Source of the DNA: Clostridiales bacterium
Lineage (GTDB): Bacteria > Bacillota > Clostridia > Christensenellales > Aristaeellaceae
Reading direction: 5' to 3'
Assembly: GCA_012517815.1 (NCBI GenBank)
Contig: JAAYUF010000134.1
Location: 1-40,401, forward strand
Length of the DNA: 40,401 nt
The position numbers and the translations under genes are program-made. This document shows positions 23,306 through 32,792 of the stretch, in pieces (position 1 is the first letter of the stretch; each line of letters starts with the position of its first letter). The notes beneath the pieces were generated by a model, which saw nothing but the letters and a program-made list of their open reading frames with translations, was not told the DNA's origin and did not search any database.

Positions 23306-24451
23306 ATGTACACACCCACACCCCCCATGGGATGGAACTCCTGGAATACGTTCGGGCCCATGCCGACCGATCGGTTAATCCGCGAAACCGCCGACGCAAT
23401 CGTCGCGCTCGGGTACCGGGAAGCCGGGTATGAGTATGTCATCATCGACGACGGCTGGATGCTCAGGGAGCGTGACGAAAACGGCCTGTTTGTCGCCGAC
23501 CCGGAGAAATTCCCCTACGGCATCGGCGCGCTGGCGGACTATGTACACGGCAAGGGCCTGAAGCTGGGGATCTATTCCTGTGCGGGCACGCGTACCTGCG
23601 CGCGCTATCCGGGTTCGTTTGACCACGAATTCAGCGACGCGAAGCAGTTTGCGCAGTGGCAGGTGGACTACCTGAAATACGATTTCTGCAATTTTCCCAA
23701 AAGCGCGAAAGGCCGGCAGCGTTACCAAACGATGTCCATGGCGCTGCGCGCCTGCGGACGAGACATTTACTTCGCGGCCTGCAACTGGGGTTTGGAATCG
23801 CCGGAAACCTGGATGCGCTCCGTGGGCGCCAACAGCTACCGATCCACGCCCGATATTCTGGACAATTTCCCCTCTGCGGCAGAAATCGCGCAAAGCCAGC
23901 TGAACCTGCTTCACTGCAGCGCCGCGCCCTGCTTTAACGATATGGATATGCTCACCGTCGGCATGTTCGGCAAAGGTCATGTCGGGCTGAACGATCCCAA
24001 CAACAAGGCGCTGGCCGCCTGCATGGAACAGGATTACGTGACGCAGTTCGCGCTCTGGTCCTGCATGGGTTCCGCGCTCATCATCGGGGCCGATGTCCGC
24101 TCCATCTCGGATTCGATGCGCAGGCTTTTGCAAAATCGGGAGCTGATCGCCATCAATCAGGACGCCGAATGCCGTTGCCCCTATCTGGTCTATCACGAAG
24201 GCGCGCAATTCTGTTTTCTCAAGCACATGAGCGATCATACGGTTACGCTGGTGTATGCCAACCTCTCCGATGAGGAGACGGAGGTGGACTGCATTTTTGC
24301 CGATCTGGGGCTTCCCTGTACGTCAGGCGTCAGGCTTCGCCTGCGGGATGTGATGACCGGAGAGGACGAGGGCGTTTTCAGCGACCATCACCCGCTGGAG
24401 ATTCCCGCGCACGGTTGTCGTGTGTTCAGGGGTAGCTTCGTCCCCGCCTGA
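23306..24451 (+). CDS. GH27 alpha-galactosidase-type glycosidase
   Basis: This 381-residue protein begins with the GH27 signature TPPMGWNSWNTFG. The nucleophile is Asp126 in DYLKYDFCN and the likely acid/base Asp183 in YRSTPDILDNF. FNDMDMLTVG and EQDYVTQFALWSCMGSALIIGADV are also typical. A C-terminal beta domain spans ~290-381. There is no signal peptide, so it works in the cytoplasm on imported oligosaccharides. GH27 enzymes remove alpha-D-galactose, alpha-GalNAc or beta-L-arabinopyranose. The GH172 enzyme and oxidative sugar genes in the locus leave arabinopyranose-type substrates open. It is followed by a strong terminator. Confidence 0.93.
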   Translation: MYTPTPPMGWNSWNTFGPMPTDRLIRETADAIVALGYREAGYEYVIIDDGWMLRERDENGLFVADPEKFPYGIGALADYVHGKGLKLGIYSCAGTRTCARYPGSFDHEFSDAKQFAQWQVDYLKYDFCNFPKSAKGRQRYQTMSMALRACGRDIYFAACNWGLESPETWMRSVGANSYRSTPDILDNFPSAAEIAQSQLNLLHCSAAPCFNDMDMLTVGMFGKGHVGLNDPNNKALAACMEQDYVTQFALWSCMGSALIIGADVRSISDSMRRLLQNRELIAINQDAECRCPYLVYHEGAQFCFLKHMSDHTVTLVYANLSDEETEVDCIFADLGLPCTSGVRLRLRDVMTGEDEGVFSDHHPLEIPAHGCRVFRGSFVPA

Positions 24452-24479
24452 TCGAAGGGCCGCGTCCAACCCTTCGTTT

Positions 24480-24514
24480 CCCGCCGCCTGTGTCCCGACA
24501 GGCGGCGGGTTTTT
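24480..24514 (+). terminator. Terminator after the GH27 gene
   Basis: CCCGCCGCCTGT and ACAGGCGGCGGG form a perfect 12-bp stem with a 6-base loop, followed by TTTTT. Its stem core CGCCGCCTG recurs in the two hairpins that bound the repeat module downstream. Confidence 0.92.
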
Positions 24515-24652
24515 GCGCCAACCGGGTTGCCTGCCCGTTTCCTTTCGGGCTTGGGGAGCTTGGCGGCCTTACGCTTCATCGCGTCGGTCGGCGCGCCGGG
24601 CTCCGCCCCTTGGGTCTCACCGCTTCGATCCCCGTTTTTTTCGCAGACAGAA
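24515..24652 (+). repeat. Degraded copy of the hairpin-bracketed module (A0)
   Basis: The order of short pieces CTTCATCGCG, GGGCTCCGCCCC, GTCTCACC, CGTTTTTTTCG and CAGACAG follows that of the intact modules, but with deletions. It lies between the GH27 terminator and hairpin A1, so the arrangement is hairpin, degraded module, hairpin, module, hairpin. Confidence 0.4.
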
Positions 24653-24881
24653 GCGCCGCCTGCTTGACGCAGGCGGCGCCAGACCGTCGACAAACCCATA
24701 CGGACGGTGATCCCCGCTCGCTTCATAGCCCTTCGGGCTGTTCGCTCGCTTTGGCGAAGTGCTTCGGCACAAGGCTTTGGGGCTCCGCCCCAAACCCCGC
24801 AAGGGTTTCACCCTTGACCCGGTTCCGCTGCGGCGGGGGATTTTCGACAGCCTGGCGCCGCCTGCTTGACGCAGGCGGCGC
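24653..24881 (+). repeat. Hairpin-bracketed module, copy A
   Basis: Two identical 27-base hairpins (24653-24679 and 24855-24881; stem GCGCCGCCTGC, loop TTGAC) enclose 175 bases. The inner part starts CAGACCGTCGACAAACCC and ends GATTTTCGACAGCCTG, which are imperfect inverted repeats of each other. It contains CTTCGGGCTGTTCGCTCGC and GGGGCTCCGCCCCAAACCCC. The same order of blocks is found in copies B and C. It lies between the convergent GH27 and 1120-residue protein genes. Confidence 0.85.
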
Positions 24882-24896
24882 TTCTTCAGCCACGGG

Positions 24897-27800
24897 TCAG
24901 TAGAACAGGCGCAGCGTGAAAACGTTCGGCGGTTGCTGCAGGCGGATCACTTCATCCTTGAGAACCGCGTCGGCAAGCATGGCGCCGTTGAGTTCCATCC
25001 GTATGGGTTGTCTGGTCTGCGGCGTGCGCAGGTGCAGCCGGATTTCCGCAGGCGCGCCGCGCCATTGCGCCGTCACCGTTGCCTCCAGGCGGTATTCCTC
25101 CGCCCGCACCGTGCAGCTCACCGGGCCAAAATACGTGGCCATTCTTTCCAGGCGGATGGTTGCCCCGGCAGCAAGCCACGCCCGCGGCGCGCCTTGCAGC
25201 AGAACCAGCGTATCGTTTTCCTCCCGCAACAGGTGGTTTCGCAGGTTGACGATAAACTGCGATTCGTCCGGCGTTTTGAAAAACGGCCCGAAGCCAAGCC
25301 CGAAATCGGTTATCGGATGCTCTGTGAAGCAGTTCACATCACGATAGAGGTTCTGGGCGAAATTGTTGAACAGCGTGCGAATCGCGCGCGCTCTTTCCCC
25401 GCGTTGGAGGTAAACCTGATCGTTGAAAAGCAGGTTGGACTGAATCGTCATGCCGCCACGGCTGAACCAGTAGCGTTCGCGGTCAACCGCGCGTCCGTAG
25501 TCGCGGGACAGGAACAGGTTATCCTCCTGATCCCGCAAAATCCACGTCGTCATCGGCTCGTCCGGTTGAAGGACCCCGCAGGAGGCCAAGTGCAGCGGGC
25601 CATAGGCGACCTCGCGGAACCAGCCCCAGTCGCGGCCGCGGATTTCTGCCTGCGTGGGGATGTGCGGCATGTAGCCGCCGTTTCCGGTGGGAACCGCGGG
25701 CGAGTTGGCCATGGCACGTCTCACGCTGTCGCGGATATCCTCCCGATAGGCCTGCGCGCTTTCCCGAATGCGGTCGGCCTGCGGATGGTCCATCTCCCCG
25801 AGCGCTTCCGCCGCCGCCAGCATTCCCCCGCACGCCTGCGCGTTGACGGCATACCAGCAGCGCCATTCCGGATTGTCCTCCAGATGGCCGTGCGGCATCA
25901 GGCCATAGTAGCTGACCTTCTCGCCATCCTCCTTTCGGATCATGGTCGCCCGGCGCTCCGTGAAGATGTAGTCGCATGCCCGGACCAGCGTTTCGGACAC
26001 GTGTTGCAGCCATTGGCGGTTGCCGGTCAGGCGGTAATGATCCACAAGGCAGGAGAGGATGTAGCCGTGGTCGAGGTTATAGGCGAACAGGGACGCGGCG
26101 CGATCCGAATAGCCGGCATAATTGTTGGCCACCAGCGCGCCGCCGTTGGATTGGAAGTTCCCGTCCATGCTGCCGGTGCCCTGGCTGACAACGAAGGTCT
26201 CCAGATACTTCTCGGCATCCTCGTGATAGCCCAGGTAATCCAGCATCCGAATCTGCAGGGACGCCTCGTTGCCGCAGGCCCCGTAACCGTAGGTGCCGGC
26301 GGGCACCATGTACAGCCCGGTGCGCAGATCACGCATCACCGAAAGCGCCACATGCCACGGTACCGCCTGGGCAAAATCGTTCAGCTTCTTCTCTCCGGGG
26401 AGCGACAGGCGGGCGCCTTTGGCCGCATACTCCAGCCAGTGTTCCCGCACGCGCGTAAGCTCCGTATCAAAGCTGCGGGCGCGCAGCTGTTCCCACTCCG
26501 CTTCCCGCGAAAACGAGGGGTAGGGCAGGATCAGGTCCATCACGTGCGTGGCGTAAGGCGCCAGCCTGACTTCATACAGCAGCGTGGTCGGCACGCAGGA
26601 AGGCGGCGGTTGCCGGACGGGGTTGCGGTCGTAGCCCTCAAAGCCGAACTGCGGCTGCATGGACAGGGAGGTAGTCCCGGCCGCCGTAAACGGAATGCAC
26701 CGGAGCTCTCCTTTCCCGTTTGTACGGATCTGCGCGCGCAGATAGGGTTCCGGGTAGGGCTGCACGGTCCAGCCGACATCCGGCGTATCGCCGGGGCGCA
26801 CACGTCCGCAGGCAAGCAGCGCATCGTTTTGCAGGCGCAGCTGTTCGCCGGGGAACGATTCTATCAGCAGCTGGGCCAGCCTTTCTTCGGAGGAGGCGTT
26901 GCGCAGTTGCACGCGGTTCATCACCATGATGTCCTCGTCGCCCGCGACGGCTTCCCGCTCGGTTTGCACAAGGGTCGCAAAGGTCGTCTGGCGGTATTCC
27001 ACATCCCGGTCCAGCCATTGGGTGTGATACACGGGCACGCGCGGATCGGGCATGGATTGCGTGGTATCCTCATTGCCCTCATGGCGGTTGGGGGGGTCTC
27101 CGCTGGCAAGGCGGAAATGCAGCTCGTTACCCGCCCAATGAGTCCGGGCCGTATCCCGCGCGGACACCTTCTGGTCGATTTTGCTGGCAAAGATATCCCC
27201 GTTGTACCGCAGGGCGAATTTTTGGCGGACGCCGATCCAGCCCATGGGCACGTAGCGGCCGTACTTGGGCTGCATGGTTTTCACCATCGCCGGTATCTCC
27301 GCCATCGCGTTTTCCACCGATTGCTCGGCATGGACCGCAACGCGGTCGAAAATCGACTGTTTGCCCAGCGTCAGCCGCTTCACGATGTCCTCCGGGGTGC
27401 CCTGCATCTCATCGGGCACAATCAGCAGATCGAAGTCCTCCATGTATACGCCCGTTTCCACATCCTCCGCCCGCACGCCAAACCCCGTATCGCCGGCGCG
27501 AAACGTGATAACCGTCTGATCCGCGTCCGTCCGGGCGCCTACCGTGCGGCGGTAGGCAAGCGTTGCGCCCCGCTGGGCAACGCCCTGCCCGCTTATGAAT
27601 TCGCCGTTCCAAATCGCCTCTATCCGCACGGGGCCGGCGGTTTCTCCCCGGCCCGTCGCGTTTGGGTACACCCTGCAGGCGTCCTCGCGCACGGTCGCGT
27701 CCCCGGTCAGCCGTATCTGCCGAATCCGCGGCGCTTCCGCCGCGCTGAAAACAACGCGCAGCTTCAACGTGCGCCGGAACATCGCGTTATAATCATCGGA

Positions 27801-28259
27801 TAAGAACAGGTTCTGGGGATAATCCCCCCCAAGGCAGAGCACCTCGTTGACATCCATGTGGTCAAACAAAACGGCGCATCCCGCCGCGTTGAGCGTCTGT
27901 TCGCCGTAGGCGGCCAGCCAGCGGCCGTGGAACGGGTCATCCGTCAGCAACCAGCCCTTGTGCGCGCCCACACGGCGATCCTTTTGCTCATTTGGCCAGG
28001 AAAAATGCCAGTACTCTGCATGCCAGTCGGCCGGCACCGGAGAATCCTCCTCAAACAGGACCTGCACGCCGCGCACATCGCGCGGCTGATCCCATTCCAT
28101 GCCGATCTGCCATTCGTTTTCCCGGAGCGGCTCGCAGGTATAAACGCCCCGCTCGTCGCGCGTTACCGGCACCGCGCGCAGTTCACGGCCCGTTTGATCA
28201 TTGTAGGCGCGGATCCGGGCATACGTCACAGGATCAAAGGCAACACCGCTTGTCTTCAT
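24897..28259 (-). CDS. Large putative six-hairpin glycosidase-like protein (1120 residues)
   Basis: A cytoplasmic protein without signal peptide. Residues ~1-290 look beta-rich, perhaps carbohydrate-binding. Residues ~330-600 form another beta domain. Residues ~610-900 look like an (alpha/alpha)6 barrel: WHVALSVMRDLRTGLYMVPA, then YGYGACGNEASLQIRMLDYL, SNGGALVANNYAGYSDRAAS and DHGYILSCLVDHYRLTGN. The C-terminal ~80 residues are a beta cap. This layout resembles GH families with six-hairpin catalytic domains, but I cannot name the family. Acidic residues around GNEASLQIRMLD and the RGRDWGWFREV motif (~855) are catalytic candidates. The start ATG has AAAGGA upstream and a good promoter. It shares its promoter region with the AraC-type regulator. 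Confidence 0.8.
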   Translation of the reverse strand: MKTSGVAFDPVTYARIRAYNDQTGRELRAVPVTRDERGVYTCEPLRENEWQIGMEWDQPRDVRGVQVLFEEDSPVPADWHAEYWHFSWPNEQKDRRVGAHKGWLLTDDPFHGRWLAAYGEQTLNAAGCAVLFDHMDVNEVLCLGGDYPQNLFLSDDYNAMFRRTLKLRVVFSAAEAPRIRQIRLTGDATVREDACRVYPNATGRGETAGPVRIEAIWNGEFISGQGVAQRGATLAYRRTVGARTDADQTVITFRAGDTGFGVRAEDVETGVYMEDFDLLIVPDEMQGTPEDIVKRLTLGKQSIFDRVAVHAEQSVENAMAEIPAMVKTMQPKYGRYVPMGWIGVRQKFALRYNGDIFASKIDQKVSARDTARTHWAGNELHFRLASGDPPNRHEGNEDTTQSMPDPRVPVYHTQWLDRDVEYRQTTFATLVQTEREAVAGDEDIMVMNRVQLRNASSEERLAQLLIESFPGEQLRLQNDALLACGRVRPGDTPDVGWTVQPYPEPYLRAQIRTNGKGELRCIPFTAAGTTSLSMQPQFGFEGYDRNPVRQPPPSCVPTTLLYEVRLAPYATHVMDLILPYPSFSREAEWEQLRARSFDTELTRVREHWLEYAAKGARLSLPGEKKLNDFAQAVPWHVALSVMRDLRTGLYMVPAGTYGYGACGNEASLQIRMLDYLGYHEDAEKYLETFVVSQGTGSMDGNFQSNGGALVANNYAGYSDRAASLFAYNLDHGYILSCLVDHYRLTGNRQWLQHVSETLVRACDYIFTERRATMIRKEDGEKVSYYGLMPHGHLEDNPEWRCWYAVNAQACGGMLAAAEALGEMDHPQADRIRESAQAYREDIRDSVRRAMANSPAVPTGNGGYMPHIPTQAEIRGRDWGWFREVAYGPLHLASCGVLQPDEPMTTWILRDQEDNLFLSRDYGRAVDRERYWFSRGGMTIQSNLLFNDQVYLQRGERARAIRTLFNNFAQNLYRDVNCFTEHPITDFGLGFGPFFKTPDESQFIVNLRNHLLREENDTLVLLQGAPRAWLAAGATIRLERMATYFGPVSCTVRAEEYRLEATVTAQWRGAPAEIRLHLRTPQTRQPIRMELNGAMLADAVLKDEVIRLQQPPNVFTLRLFY

Positions 28260-28292
28260 GCTGTTTGTTTCCTTTCAGGTGTTTGTTGTTCA

Positions 28293-28322
28293 ATCATAGC
28301 AAGCCCGGACAGGCAGCGTCAA
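28293..28322 (-). promoter_or_regulatory. Promoter of the 1120-residue protein gene
   Basis: On the minus strand TTGACG and TATGAT are separated by 18 bases, about 34 bases upstream of the ATG. Confidence 0.7.
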
Positions 28323-28461
28323 ACAAATATGGTCGCTTTTCATCGCGCATTTCAGCGTTTGCGGCCGGCATTTTCCGCAATGAATCGACGATTTTCGATA
28401 ACCGGAGCCTCTGCGCCGCACAGATAGGATTTCGTCTATAGCCCCATCGGAAAGTTCCCTG

Positions 28462-28467
28462 TATAAT
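28462..28467 (+). promoter_or_regulatory. -10 element of the AraC-type regulator operon
   Basis: A consensus TATAAT lies about 60 bases before the start. No close match to a -35 box is visible at the usual distance, which suggests the promoter needs an activator. Confidence 0.55.
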
Positions 28468-28527
28468 GTTTAAGAGGACAGGATTGATCGCGCCGGGACG
28501 AACTTGGCGTGGAGGGGGGCAACCGTA

Positions 28528-30654
28528 TTGAAATCCATGTTTCTGTTTTTTCACAGTACGGTTTTCAGAAGATTCCTGCTGTCTTTCCTGGCGGCGTTTG
28601 TATTGCCGATCACGCTCATTTTCGGCTATATGGAGTACACCAACCAGCGGCTGCTGACCCGCGAAATCTACAGCGTGCAGGAGACCCTGACCAATTACAT
28701 GCGCCGAAGCATGGATTTCGAATACTCCCGCTGCCGCACCTTTTCCGCCACGCTGCTTGCCAACGCCGACCTGAACAATATCCGCAAGAAGACCTACGAG
28801 AAGCTGACGCCGGACGATGCGCTGCGCCTGATGAGCCTCCGCGGGGTGCTGGGCAGTTTTTCCGTAGACGCCTCGATGATCTCCCGCATTTTTCTGTATT
28901 TCCCAACCAGCAACCTTTACGTGGATTCCGTGCGCGCCTTGCCGCTGGAGGACGCGCTCTACACCCTGGAAGACATGAACCTGCTGCCCGCCGACAGCGC
29001 GACCTGGCAGGCCATGCTCAACCAAACCTATACCAGTCAATGGCTGAGCATCATCAACCCAAAAGGCAACACTATCCTGTACTACATTCAAACCCTCCCC
29101 TCCGCGTTTGAGCGCAACACCGGCAACCTGATGATCGCCGTCAGCCCCTCCTACCTGCGTGAAATTTTCAACAGCAGTGAGCTCTCGGAGCATGAGTGGA
29201 TCGGCATGGCGGACGAAACGGGAAAAGTCATCTATTCCCCTTCCCAGGCGTATTCCACCATCGAGTTGCCGCAAACCCTTGAGGATCGGGGCAGTTTTAT
29301 TCAGGGCCAGCATCTGTATACCTACTGCCATTCCAAGCTGGCCCGCATCCTGTTTATCAACATTCTGCCGCTTCAAAACATCTCCAGCGCGCTGCTCGTG
29401 CCCAACAGCCTGTCCTACGTGGTGCTGCTGCTCTCCTTCCTCATCTGCACCGTCATCACTTACCTGACGACCGTGCGGAACTTTAAGCCCATCGCGTACC
29501 TGAGCACGCTCGCTCGGCCGAATCCGGAGGATACGGAAGCCGACGAGTTTACGCGGCTGAAGCTTTCGCTGATGGAAGCCAGCGATGAAAGGCGCCTGCG
29601 ATCCGACCGCGCGGCGTATACCCGCCAGCTGCTGGACGATCAGGGGCTGATCGACAGCATCCTCAAAGCGGGCAATCAGGCCCCGCTGGATAGACGCCTG
29701 CAGCGCGACGAGCTTGCCGCCGTAGGCACGTCGTGGGTACTATGCATCGTAACGCCCGTGGATTTCTCCGACGAGTCGGCGGATACGCAAACCTCCTATC
29801 AGCACGCGATGATGAAGCTGCACGATTCCTTGGGCACCGTTGGCTCGCAGTTTTACACCGCGCTGTCGCTGTATCACGACAACGCCGTGTATGTGCTCAT
29901 CAATCTGCCCTCCGACGAGCTGCAGCATCTGGCGTTTTTGCGCAATGCGTTTACCAGCCTGCTTCAGCTGCTTCGCAACAGCTTTTCAATCGATTGCCAG
30001 ATTTCCGTCAGCGCGATTCACACTACCCCGGCGCTGCACGGGCAGTTGTTCTCCGAGCTGGTGACGGAGGCGCAGGTCGCGGCCGAAAGCCCTACGGAAG
30101 GCGAATCGATCCTGTTTTACTCCACCCAATCGCTGGACAAGGTCCTGCAGATATCCATGGAGCATACCATGAGCCGCCTGAAGCACGCCTGTATGCGCGG
30201 CGCCCAGGAAGAAACCGGCGGCCTGCTCAAACAGCTTTCCGAGCAAATCCATACGCTCAGCGAGCACCAATCCGTTCCCGACAGGGAAGCGGACCCCTAC
30301 GAAAACGAGAGCACGGAGATGCGCATCAAGCACAACATCCTGGAAATCGTCAAGAACGAGTATCCCGATCCCATGCTCAACGTGAGCGCCATCGCCGATA
30401 AGCTTGGCAAAAATGTGGATTACATCTCCCGCGTGTTCAAGCAGACGACCACCATCGGGCTGCTGGATTACATCCACCATATGCGCATCAAGGCCGCCAA
30501 GGAGCTGCTGACGGGCCAGCCGAACCTCTCCATCGATCAGATTTCTCAGCGGGTCGGGTATTTCGGCGCGGATTCCTTCATCCGTTCCTTCAAGCGGGTC
30601 GAGGGCACAACCCCCGGCCGTTTCCGCAAAAAAGAGGGGGGCGCGGTTCGGTGA
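28528..30654 (+). CDS. Membrane AraC-family regulator with extracytoplasmic Cache-like sensor
   Basis: I place the start at TTG 28528, because GGAGGGG lies about 11 bases upstream; this gives 708 residues. A first helix (RRFLLSFLAAFVLPITLIFG) is followed by a ~240-residue outside domain of Cache type. A second helix (SLSYVVLLLSFLICTVIT) leads to a cytoplasmic linker. The last ~100 residues hold two AraC helix-turn-helix motifs (LNVSAIADKLGKNVDYISRV and LSIDQISQRVGYFGADSFIR). Such one-component regulators control neighbouring sugar loci in Firmicutes. The next gene starts inside its stop codon. Confidence 0.92.
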   Translation: MKSMFLFFHSTVFRRFLLSFLAAFVLPITLIFGYMEYTNQRLLTREIYSVQETLTNYMRRSMDFEYSRCRTFSATLLANADLNNIRKKTYEKLTPDDALRLMSLRGVLGSFSVDASMISRIFLYFPTSNLYVDSVRALPLEDALYTLEDMNLLPADSATWQAMLNQTYTSQWLSIINPKGNTILYYIQTLPSAFERNTGNLMIAVSPSYLREIFNSSELSEHEWIGMADETGKVIYSPSQAYSTIELPQTLEDRGSFIQGQHLYTYCHSKLARILFINILPLQNISSALLVPNSLSYVVLLLSFLICTVITYLTTVRNFKPIAYLSTLARPNPEDTEADEFTRLKLSLMEASDERRLRSDRAAYTRQLLDDQGLIDSILKAGNQAPLDRRLQRDELAAVGTSWVLCIVTPVDFSDESADTQTSYQHAMMKLHDSLGTVGSQFYTALSLYHDNAVYVLINLPSDELQHLAFLRNAFTSLLQLLRNSFSIDCQISVSAIHTTPALHGQLFSELVTEAQVAAESPTEGESILFYSTQSLDKVLQISMEHTMSRLKHACMRGAQEETGGLLKQLSEQIHTLSEHQSVPDREADPYENESTEMRIKHNILEIVKNEYPDPMLNVSAIADKLGKNVDYISRVFKQTTTIGLLDYIHHMRIKAAKELLTGQPNLSIDQISQRVGYFGADSFIRSFKRVEGTTPGRFRKKEGGAVR

Positions 30655-31628
30655 TCCTCAGCGATCTGGACGCCGTGGGGCGGGGCTATATCGCCCGACC
30701 CGAGCAACTGATTGAAAACGATACCGTATGCCAGTGCCAGGGCGACGGGCGCACGCTTTCCTTGCAGAAACTGGCGCTGCCAAACGGGCTGGCCGCCACG
30801 GTTTCCTGGGATCGCTGCATGGATATCACAAGGTTCAGCTACCGCGGCATACCCCTTGCGTACCTGGGCAGGACCGATGAGCGCAACGATCCCTCCTCCG
30901 CGTTTGAGCGGCGCTTTTCGGGCGGGATGCTCTATACCTGCGGGCTGCTCAACGTCGGCCCCGGAGATGAGACGCAGCCGACTCACGGCAGGATTCACCT
31001 GCAGGCGGCCACCAACCGCAGCGTTGGGCGCACCGGCGACTCCCTCATTTTGCGGGGGGAAATGCGCGAAAGCGCCCTGTTTGGGGAAAACCTGCTGTTG
31101 CGGCGGGAGCTGGTCTTCCCGCTGGATCGGGCGGAAATGCGGCTGCGCGATACCCTTACCAACCAGACGCCGCACGCGCAGCCGTACATGCTGCTGTACC
31201 ATATCAATCTTGGCTATCCGTTTCTCAGCGAGCACCTGAAGCTGCGCTTGCCGGTCGGAACCGAGACAACGCCTTCGACCCCCGCCGCCCGTTCTTTCGG
31301 CAACGGTTTTGCGGACTTTGCCGCGCCCCTTGCGGATGCGGAGGAACTGGATTTCAGCCACCGGTTGCCAAGCAAGCAGGGCATTTGCCGGCTTTCCGCC
31401 GAGAACCGCGCTCTGGGCATCCGGTTTACCCTCCGCTATTCCGCGGCCACGCTGCCGCTGTTGCACCAGTGGCGCTGTCTGCGCAGCATGGATTATGTGC
31501 TGGGCCTGGAGCCGGCCAACAATCTGGTGAACGGGCGCGCCCGGCCGGACGCGGACGTTCATCCGCCCGTCCTTGAGCCGTTTGCATCGATTTCCACGGC
31601 GGTAACCATATCCCTGCGTTCCCATTAA
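30651..31628 (+). CDS. DUF4432 aldose-epimerase-like protein
   Basis: This 325-residue protein starts at a GTG that overlaps the regulator's stop (GTGA). Its pattern is that of DUF4432: LPNGLAATVSWDRCMDITRF near residue 45, GGMLYTCGLLNVGPGD near 95 and PTHGRIHLQAA near 115, with a conserved His. Related galactose-mutarotase folds interconvert sugar anomers. It is translationally coupled to the AraC-type regulator and followed by the GH172 gene, so it probably handles the sugar freed by these glycosidases. Confidence 0.87.
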   Translation: MILSDLDAVGRGYIARPEQLIENDTVCQCQGDGRTLSLQKLALPNGLAATVSWDRCMDITRFSYRGIPLAYLGRTDERNDPSSAFERRFSGGMLYTCGLLNVGPGDETQPTHGRIHLQAATNRSVGRTGDSLILRGEMRESALFGENLLLRRELVFPLDRAEMRLRDTLTNQTPHAQPYMLLYHINLGYPFLSEHLKLRLPVGTETTPSTPAARSFGNGFADFAAPLADAEELDFSHRLPSKQGICRLSAENRALGIRFTLRYSAATLPLLHQWRCLRSMDYVLGLEPANNLVNGRARPDADVHPPVLEPFASISTAVTISLRSH

Positions 31629-31649
31629 TGCGTAAACGGAGGAATCGCT

Positions 31650-32750
31650 TTGTTCACACCCTTTTCCATGGCAGGTTTATCCACGCTGCGCGACGGCCGT
31701 TCCCGCGCGATTACGCAGGAAAACCCCACCGGGCAAAAAGGCGGCGGGGGGATGGTCGGCAGCGACCTTGGCCCCTCCCGCAAGGGGTCGCCCTGCATCC
31801 GCGTAATCCCGAAAGGGCAGACGGCTACCCTGGCGTCCATTCAGGGGCCCGGCATCCTAACGCATATCTGGATCACCGTTCCCGACCGCACCGACGCAGG
31901 CCGGTACGTGTTGCGTGATCTGGTGTTGCGGATGTACTGGAACGGTGAGGAAACGCCGTCCGTTGAAACGCCGCTGGGGGACTTTTTCCTCAACGGGTTT
32001 GGGCGCGGCTATCGCATCCAGTCCCAGCCCATTGTGGTCAACCCCAAGAACGCGATGAACTGCTATTTTCCCATGCCGTTTGATCACGGCGCGGTGATTA
32101 CCGTGGAAAACCAGCACGGCGGAGACGTGCCGGGCCTGTTTTATCAGATCGATTACCTTGAACTGGACGAGCCGCAGCCAAACGCGGGGGCTTTTCACGC
32201 GCAGTGGCGGCGCGAACCCGTGACCCGGTTGCAGCGGGATTATGTGATTTTAGACGGCGTTCAGGGGAAAGGGCACTACGTGGGTACCTTTATCGCGCTG
32301 CAATCGCTGGAGCGCGGCTGGTGGGGCGAGGGGGAAATGAAATTCTACCTGGATGGGGACGCGCAATATCCCACCATCTGCGGCACCGGCATGGAGGACT
32401 ATTTCGGCGGCGCGTGGTCGTTTGGCGGTATGGACGCGCAGGGCAACATGCAGGAGCAGACTTTCAGCACGCCGTACATGGGCTATCCGTTTTACAGCCG
32501 GGATACCGGCATCCAAAACGAGTTTTTCATGAGCGAATGCCCCCCGATGCGGGCGCTCTACCGGTTTCATATTCCGGATCCGATTCTTTTCGACCGCGAT
32601 CTGCGAGTGACGCTCCAGCAGATTGGGGGGGATGAGCGAGGCCTGCGTGAACGGCAGGACGATCTATCCTCCGTAGCCTATTGGTATCAGCAGGAACCGC
32701 ACAACCCGTTCCCCGCGTTTCCGGGCGTGCTGGAGCGCAGGGCAAGGTAA
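31650..32750 (+). CDS. GH172 (DUF2961) glycoside hydrolase
   Basis: This 366-residue protein starts at TTG 31650 with GGAGG 7 bases before. DUF2961 features include GPGILTHIWITVPD near residue 70, a first jelly-roll ending QIDYLELDE, and CGTGMEDYFGGAWSFGG near residue 245, whose Glu is a catalytic candidate. GH172 enzymes are known to act on difructose dianhydride I and on alpha-D-arabinofuranosides and form oligomers. There is no signal peptide, so it acts inside the cell. It is convergent with the enolase-superfamily gene, with a hairpin-bracketed repeat between them. Confidence 0.92.
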   Translation: MFTPFSMAGLSTLRDGRSRAITQENPTGQKGGGGMVGSDLGPSRKGSPCIRVIPKGQTATLASIQGPGILTHIWITVPDRTDAGRYVLRDLVLRMYWNGEETPSVETPLGDFFLNGFGRGYRIQSQPIVVNPKNAMNCYFPMPFDHGAVITVENQHGGDVPGLFYQIDYLELDEPQPNAGAFHAQWRREPVTRLQRDYVILDGVQGKGHYVGTFIALQSLERGWWGEGEMKFYLDGDAQYPTICGTGMEDYFGGAWSFGGMDAQGNMQEQTFSTPYMGYPFYSRDTGIQNEFFMSECPPMRALYRFHIPDPILFDRDLRVTLQQIGGDERGLRERQDDLSSVAYWYQQEPHNPFPAFPGVLERRAR

Positions 32751-32756
32751 TGCGAA

Positions 32757-32792
32757 GGAAAGCGCCTGTCCGTTTGCGGACAGGCGCTTTCC
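32757..32792 (+). terminator. 15-bp hairpin after the GH172 gene (hairpin B1)
   Basis: GGAAAGCGCCTGTCC and GGACAGGCGCTTTCC form a perfect 15-bp stem with loop GTTTGC, only 6 bases after the stop codon. The T-run is short (three bases, inside the stem). Its inner 28 bases recur exactly at 32969-32996. Confidence 0.6.

Noticed and set aside
24933-27803. A 956-codon open frame on the plus strand
   Set aside because: It lies fully antisense to the 1120-residue protein, whose domains and start signals are convincing. The antisense product is rich in His, Arg and Gly with no domain.
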